In this document: positions 5,224-6,647 of the stretch, in pieces
Numbering within the stretch: position 1 is the stretch's first letter
Layout: each line of letters begins with the position of its first letter
Origin: Oscillospiraceae bacterium
GTDB taxonomy: Bacteria > Bacillota > Clostridia > Oscillospirales > Oscillospiraceae
Assembly (NCBI GenBank): GCA_021199595.1
Contig: JAJQHT010000327.1
Location: 10,702-17,348 of the forward strand
Length of the DNA stretch: 6,647 nt
Reading direction: 5' to 3'
Position numbers and translations under genes: made by a program
Notes under the pieces: generated by a model
Database searches by the model: none
Told to the model about the DNA's origin: nothing
Seen by the model: only the letters and a program-made list of their open reading frames with translations

Positions 5224-6138
5224 ATGACGATTATCGCGCGTTTTCTGCGCTGGGCGGCAGTATTCGCCGTCCTGACGCTGGTGTTCTGGGCCTTCGCCCC
5301 ATCGGAGGCCGGGGCGGTGGACAGCGAGACCGTCCTGACCGTCCTGACGGACGACGGGCCGGTCGTCACGACCATGGAGGAATATCTGCCCCACGCCGTC
5401 GCCGGAGAGATGCCCGCCTCCTTCGGCGCGGAGGCGTTAAAGGCCCAGGCCGTAGCCGCCCGCACCTATGTGCTGGCCTGCACCCGCCATCAGGAGGCCG
5501 ATGTCTGCACGGACAGCGCCTGCTGCCTTGCCTATTCGGACGAGCAGGCCCTGCGCGACGCCTGGGGCGAGGACTATGACCTATACTGGCAGGCCGTCAC
5601 GGAGGCTGTTGCAGCCACGGACGGGGAATATCTGACCTATGAGGGCGAAGCCATCCAGGCGGTGTTCCACGCAAGCTCCGCCGGCTCCACGGAGAGCAGC
5701 GGGGCGGTCTGGTCGGCCCTGCCCTATCTTGTCAGCGTGGCAAGCCCGGAAAGCTCCGCCGACGTGCCGGGGCTAATCACCACCGCCGCCTTTTCTCCGG
5801 AGGAGCTGGCGGAGGCCCTGGGCCTCGCGGACGCGGGGGATGACCCCTCCGAATGGATAGGCGAGACGACCCTGGACAGCGCCGGACGGGTGGCAGCCAT
5901 CGTCATCGGGGGCGAGGCGCTGACCGGCACTTATGTACGCGCCTGCCTGGGACTGCGCAGCACCGATTTCTCCCTCTCCTGGGACGGGGAGAAATTTGTC
6001 TTCACCGTCGCCGGCAGCGGCCACGGCGTAGGCATGAGCCAATACGGCGCCAAGGTCTACGCCGCCCAGGGCTGGACATATCAGGAGATCCTCTCCCACT
6101 ACTACCCCGGCGCCGTGCTGGCTGTGTATGGGGGTTGA
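5224..6138 (+). CDS. spoIID: SpoIID, sporulation peptidoglycan lytic transglycosylase (SpoIID/LytB domain)
   Basis: 304 residues. SpoIID cleaves peptidoglycan glycan strands, working with SpoIIP and SpoIIM in the mother-cell membrane during engulfment. A basic N-terminus and hydrophobic helix (~9-26) end in SEAGA-VD, so a signal peptide or membrane anchor is expected. The SpoIID core follows: GEMP with the likely catalytic Glu62, EALKAQAVAARTY (70-82), a zinc-site-like stretch His89-Cys95-Cys100-Cys101, FHASSAGSTESS (148-159), GSGHGVGMSQYGA (264-276) and HYYPGA (292-297). The start at ATG 5224 has GAGGG 7 nt upstream and gives a normal signal sequence; the frame is open back to 4999, but that stretch contains the promoters. 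It is somewhat shorter than the roughly 340-350 residues of B. subtilis and C. difficile SpoIID. LytB-type vegetative relatives share the fold, but the sigma-E promoter favours SpoIID. Confidence 0.92.
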   Translation: MTIIARFLRWAAVFAVLTLVFWAFAPSEAGAVDSETVLTVLTDDGPVVTTMEEYLPHAVAGEMPASFGAEALKAQAVAARTYVLACTRHQEADVCTDSACCLAYSDEQALRDAWGEDYDLYWQAVTEAVAATDGEYLTYEGEAIQAVFHASSAGSTESSGAVWSALPYLVSVASPESSADVPGLITTAAFSPEELAEALGLADAGDDPSEWIGETTLDSAGRVAAIVIGGEALTGTYVRACLGLRSTDFSLSWDGEKFVFTVAGSGHGVGMSQYGAKVYAAQGWTYQEILSHYYPGAVLAVYGG

Positions 6139-6163
6139 CAAATTCATAAATATATGATATTTA
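6135..6163 (+). promoter_or_regulatory. Likely brnTA promoter overlapping the spoIID stop codon
   Basis: A perfect TTGACA (6135-6140) overlaps the spoIID TGA (6136-6138). At 17 nt spacing the -10 would be TATTTA (6158-6163), a modest match. A perfect TATAAT at 6162-6167 is 21 nt away, which is too far. The first choice predicts a transcription start close to the brnT ATG at 6170. Confidence 0.5.
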
Positions 6164-6164
6164 T
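6146..6164. promoter_or_regulatory. 19-bp palindrome in the brnTA promoter: candidate BrnA autoregulatory operator
   Basis: ATAAATAT (6146-6153) and ATATTTAT (6157-6164) are perfect 8-bp inverted arms separated by 3 nt. They fill the space between the -35 hexamer and the brnT start. BrnA proteins are known to repress their own promoter, so this is the natural place for its operator. The arms are entirely A/T, so chance is not negligible. Confidence 0.5.
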
Positions 6165-6169
6165 AATAT

Positions 6170-6469
6170 ATGGATTATATAAGGTTTGAATGGGACGAAA
6201 ATAAAAATAGAATCAACAAGAAAAAACATGGAATATCATTTGAAGTGGCGCAAACAGTTTTCTATGACAATAATGCAATCTTATTTGATGACCCGGAGCA
6301 TTCTGAAGGTGAGGAAAGATTTTTGATTATCGGCTTATCCGAGCTGGAAAAAATCTGTATCGTCAGTCACTGCTACAGGGATAATAACAATGTCATCCGA
6401 ATCATCTCGGCAAGAGAAGCAACTACACGAGAAAAACAAACCTACCGTGAATGGAAATGGAGGGGATAA
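6170..6469 (+). CDS. brnT: BrnT-family toxin of a type II toxin-antitoxin system
   Basis: 99 residues, the usual BrnT size. BrnT is a RelE-fold ribonuclease that stops growth by cutting RNA and is neutralised by BrnA. The diagnostic N-terminal pattern FEWDENKNRINKKKHGISFE (6-25) and the C-terminal RIISAREATTREKQTY (77-92) are both intact, so the toxin looks functional. Toxin-first order with brnA starting 2 nt after the stop is the normal brnTA layout. No ribosome site precedes the ATG (the upstream bases are all A/T-rich), so the message may be leaderless or poorly translated. The gene is strongly AT-rich: 6181-6240 counts 16 of 60 G+C, against 44 of 60 at 5401-5460 in spoIID. This suggests acquisition by transfer. 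Confidence 0.92.
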   Translation: MDYIRFEWDENKNRINKKKHGISFEVAQTVFYDNNAILFDDPEHSEGEERFLIIGLSELEKICIVSHCYRDNNNVIRIISAREATTREKQTYREWKWRG

Positions 6470-6471
6470 TC

Positions 6472-6647
6472 ATGCGGGAAGAATACAACATCGAGGAACT
6501 GAATCCTCGTAAAAATCCATATACCAACCGGCTCAAAAAGCCGATTACAATCAATATTGATGTAAGCACGATAGAATATTTTAAGGAGCTTTCCACTTCC
6601 TCCGGGATTCCATATCAGACGCTCATTAATCTCTATCTGACTGACTG
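6472..6647 (+). CDS. brnA: BrnA-family antitoxin (ribbon-helix-helix), 3' end cut by the window
   Basis: 58 residues are visible before the window ends. After a polar N-terminal segment (MREEYNIEELNPRKNPYTNR) comes KKPITINIDVSTIEYFKELS and then SGIPYQTLINLYLTD. This is the beta-strand, helix, helix order of a ribbon-helix-helix DNA-binding domain as in BrnA/CopG antitoxins. BrnA binds BrnT to block its RNase activity, and the complex represses the shared promoter. GGAGG (6459-6463) lies 8 nt before the ATG, inside the end of brnT, a much stronger site than anything before the toxin. The fragment stops very near the expected C-terminus of such short antitoxins, so probably few residues are missing. 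Confidence 0.88.
   Translation, partial: MREEYNIEELNPRKNPYTNRLKKPITINIDVSTIEYFKELSTSSGIPYQTLINLYLTD

Noticed and set aside
1..6647. CRISPR arrays, insertion-sequence ends, tRNA or rRNA genes
   Set aside because: I read both strands and saw no regularly spaced repeats, transposase motifs, terminal repeats with target duplications, or cloverleaf sequence.

Overview
The window looks like chromosomal DNA of a GC-rich, anaerobic, spore-forming Firmicute, most like the Oscillospiraceae/Clostridia of the gut. Three things point there: ferredoxin-dependent 2-oxoacid metabolism, a SpoIID sporulation protein behind a sigma-E-like promoter, and GC-rich codon use with strong AGGAGG-type ribosome sites. 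The genus is an inference and was not tested.

Left and centre (minus strand, about 237-4947): one compact operon, read right to left. It encodes a 2x[4Fe-4S] ferredoxin (korD-like), then the alpha, beta and gamma subunits of a 2-oxoacid:ferredoxin oxidoreductase (korA, korB, korC-like), then an acetyl-CoA hydrolase/succinate:acetate-type CoA-transferase, and last a 107-residue three-helix PQ-loop/SemiSWEET-like membrane protein. Gaps are 4-41 nt. Several starts had to be moved to the codon served by a ribosome site, giving a GTG start for korD and a TTG start for the CoA-transferase. The likely chemistry is 2-oxoacid + CoA + oxidised ferredoxin -> acyl-CoA + CO2 + reduced ferredoxin. The CoA would then be passed to another acid, for example succinyl-CoA + acetate -> succinate + acetyl-CoA. 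Beyond the operon, at the left edge, its own consensus promoter drives the start of an unrecognised membrane protein that runs off the window.

Divergent region (4948-5223): a minus-strand sigma-A promoter (TTGACG-N17-TATAAT) for the kor operon sits inside the 5' leader of the plus-strand spoIID gene. A near-consensus sigma-E promoter for spoIID (TCATATC-N14-CATAGAAT) sits inside the kor leader. The two transcription units therefore overlap head to head. This is the most interesting regulatory arrangement in the window.

Right (plus strand): spoIID, a secreted peptidoglycan lytic transglycosylase needed for engulfment, is followed by a much more AT-rich brnT-brnA toxin-antitoxin module. That module has a 19-bp palindrome in its promoter, no ribosome site for the toxin and a strong one for the antitoxin; brnA is cut by the window end.

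No CRISPR array, insertion sequence, tRNA or rRNA was seen. I found no clearly new multi-gene system. The interest lies in the metabolic module, the interlocked promoters and the toxin-antitoxin control region.
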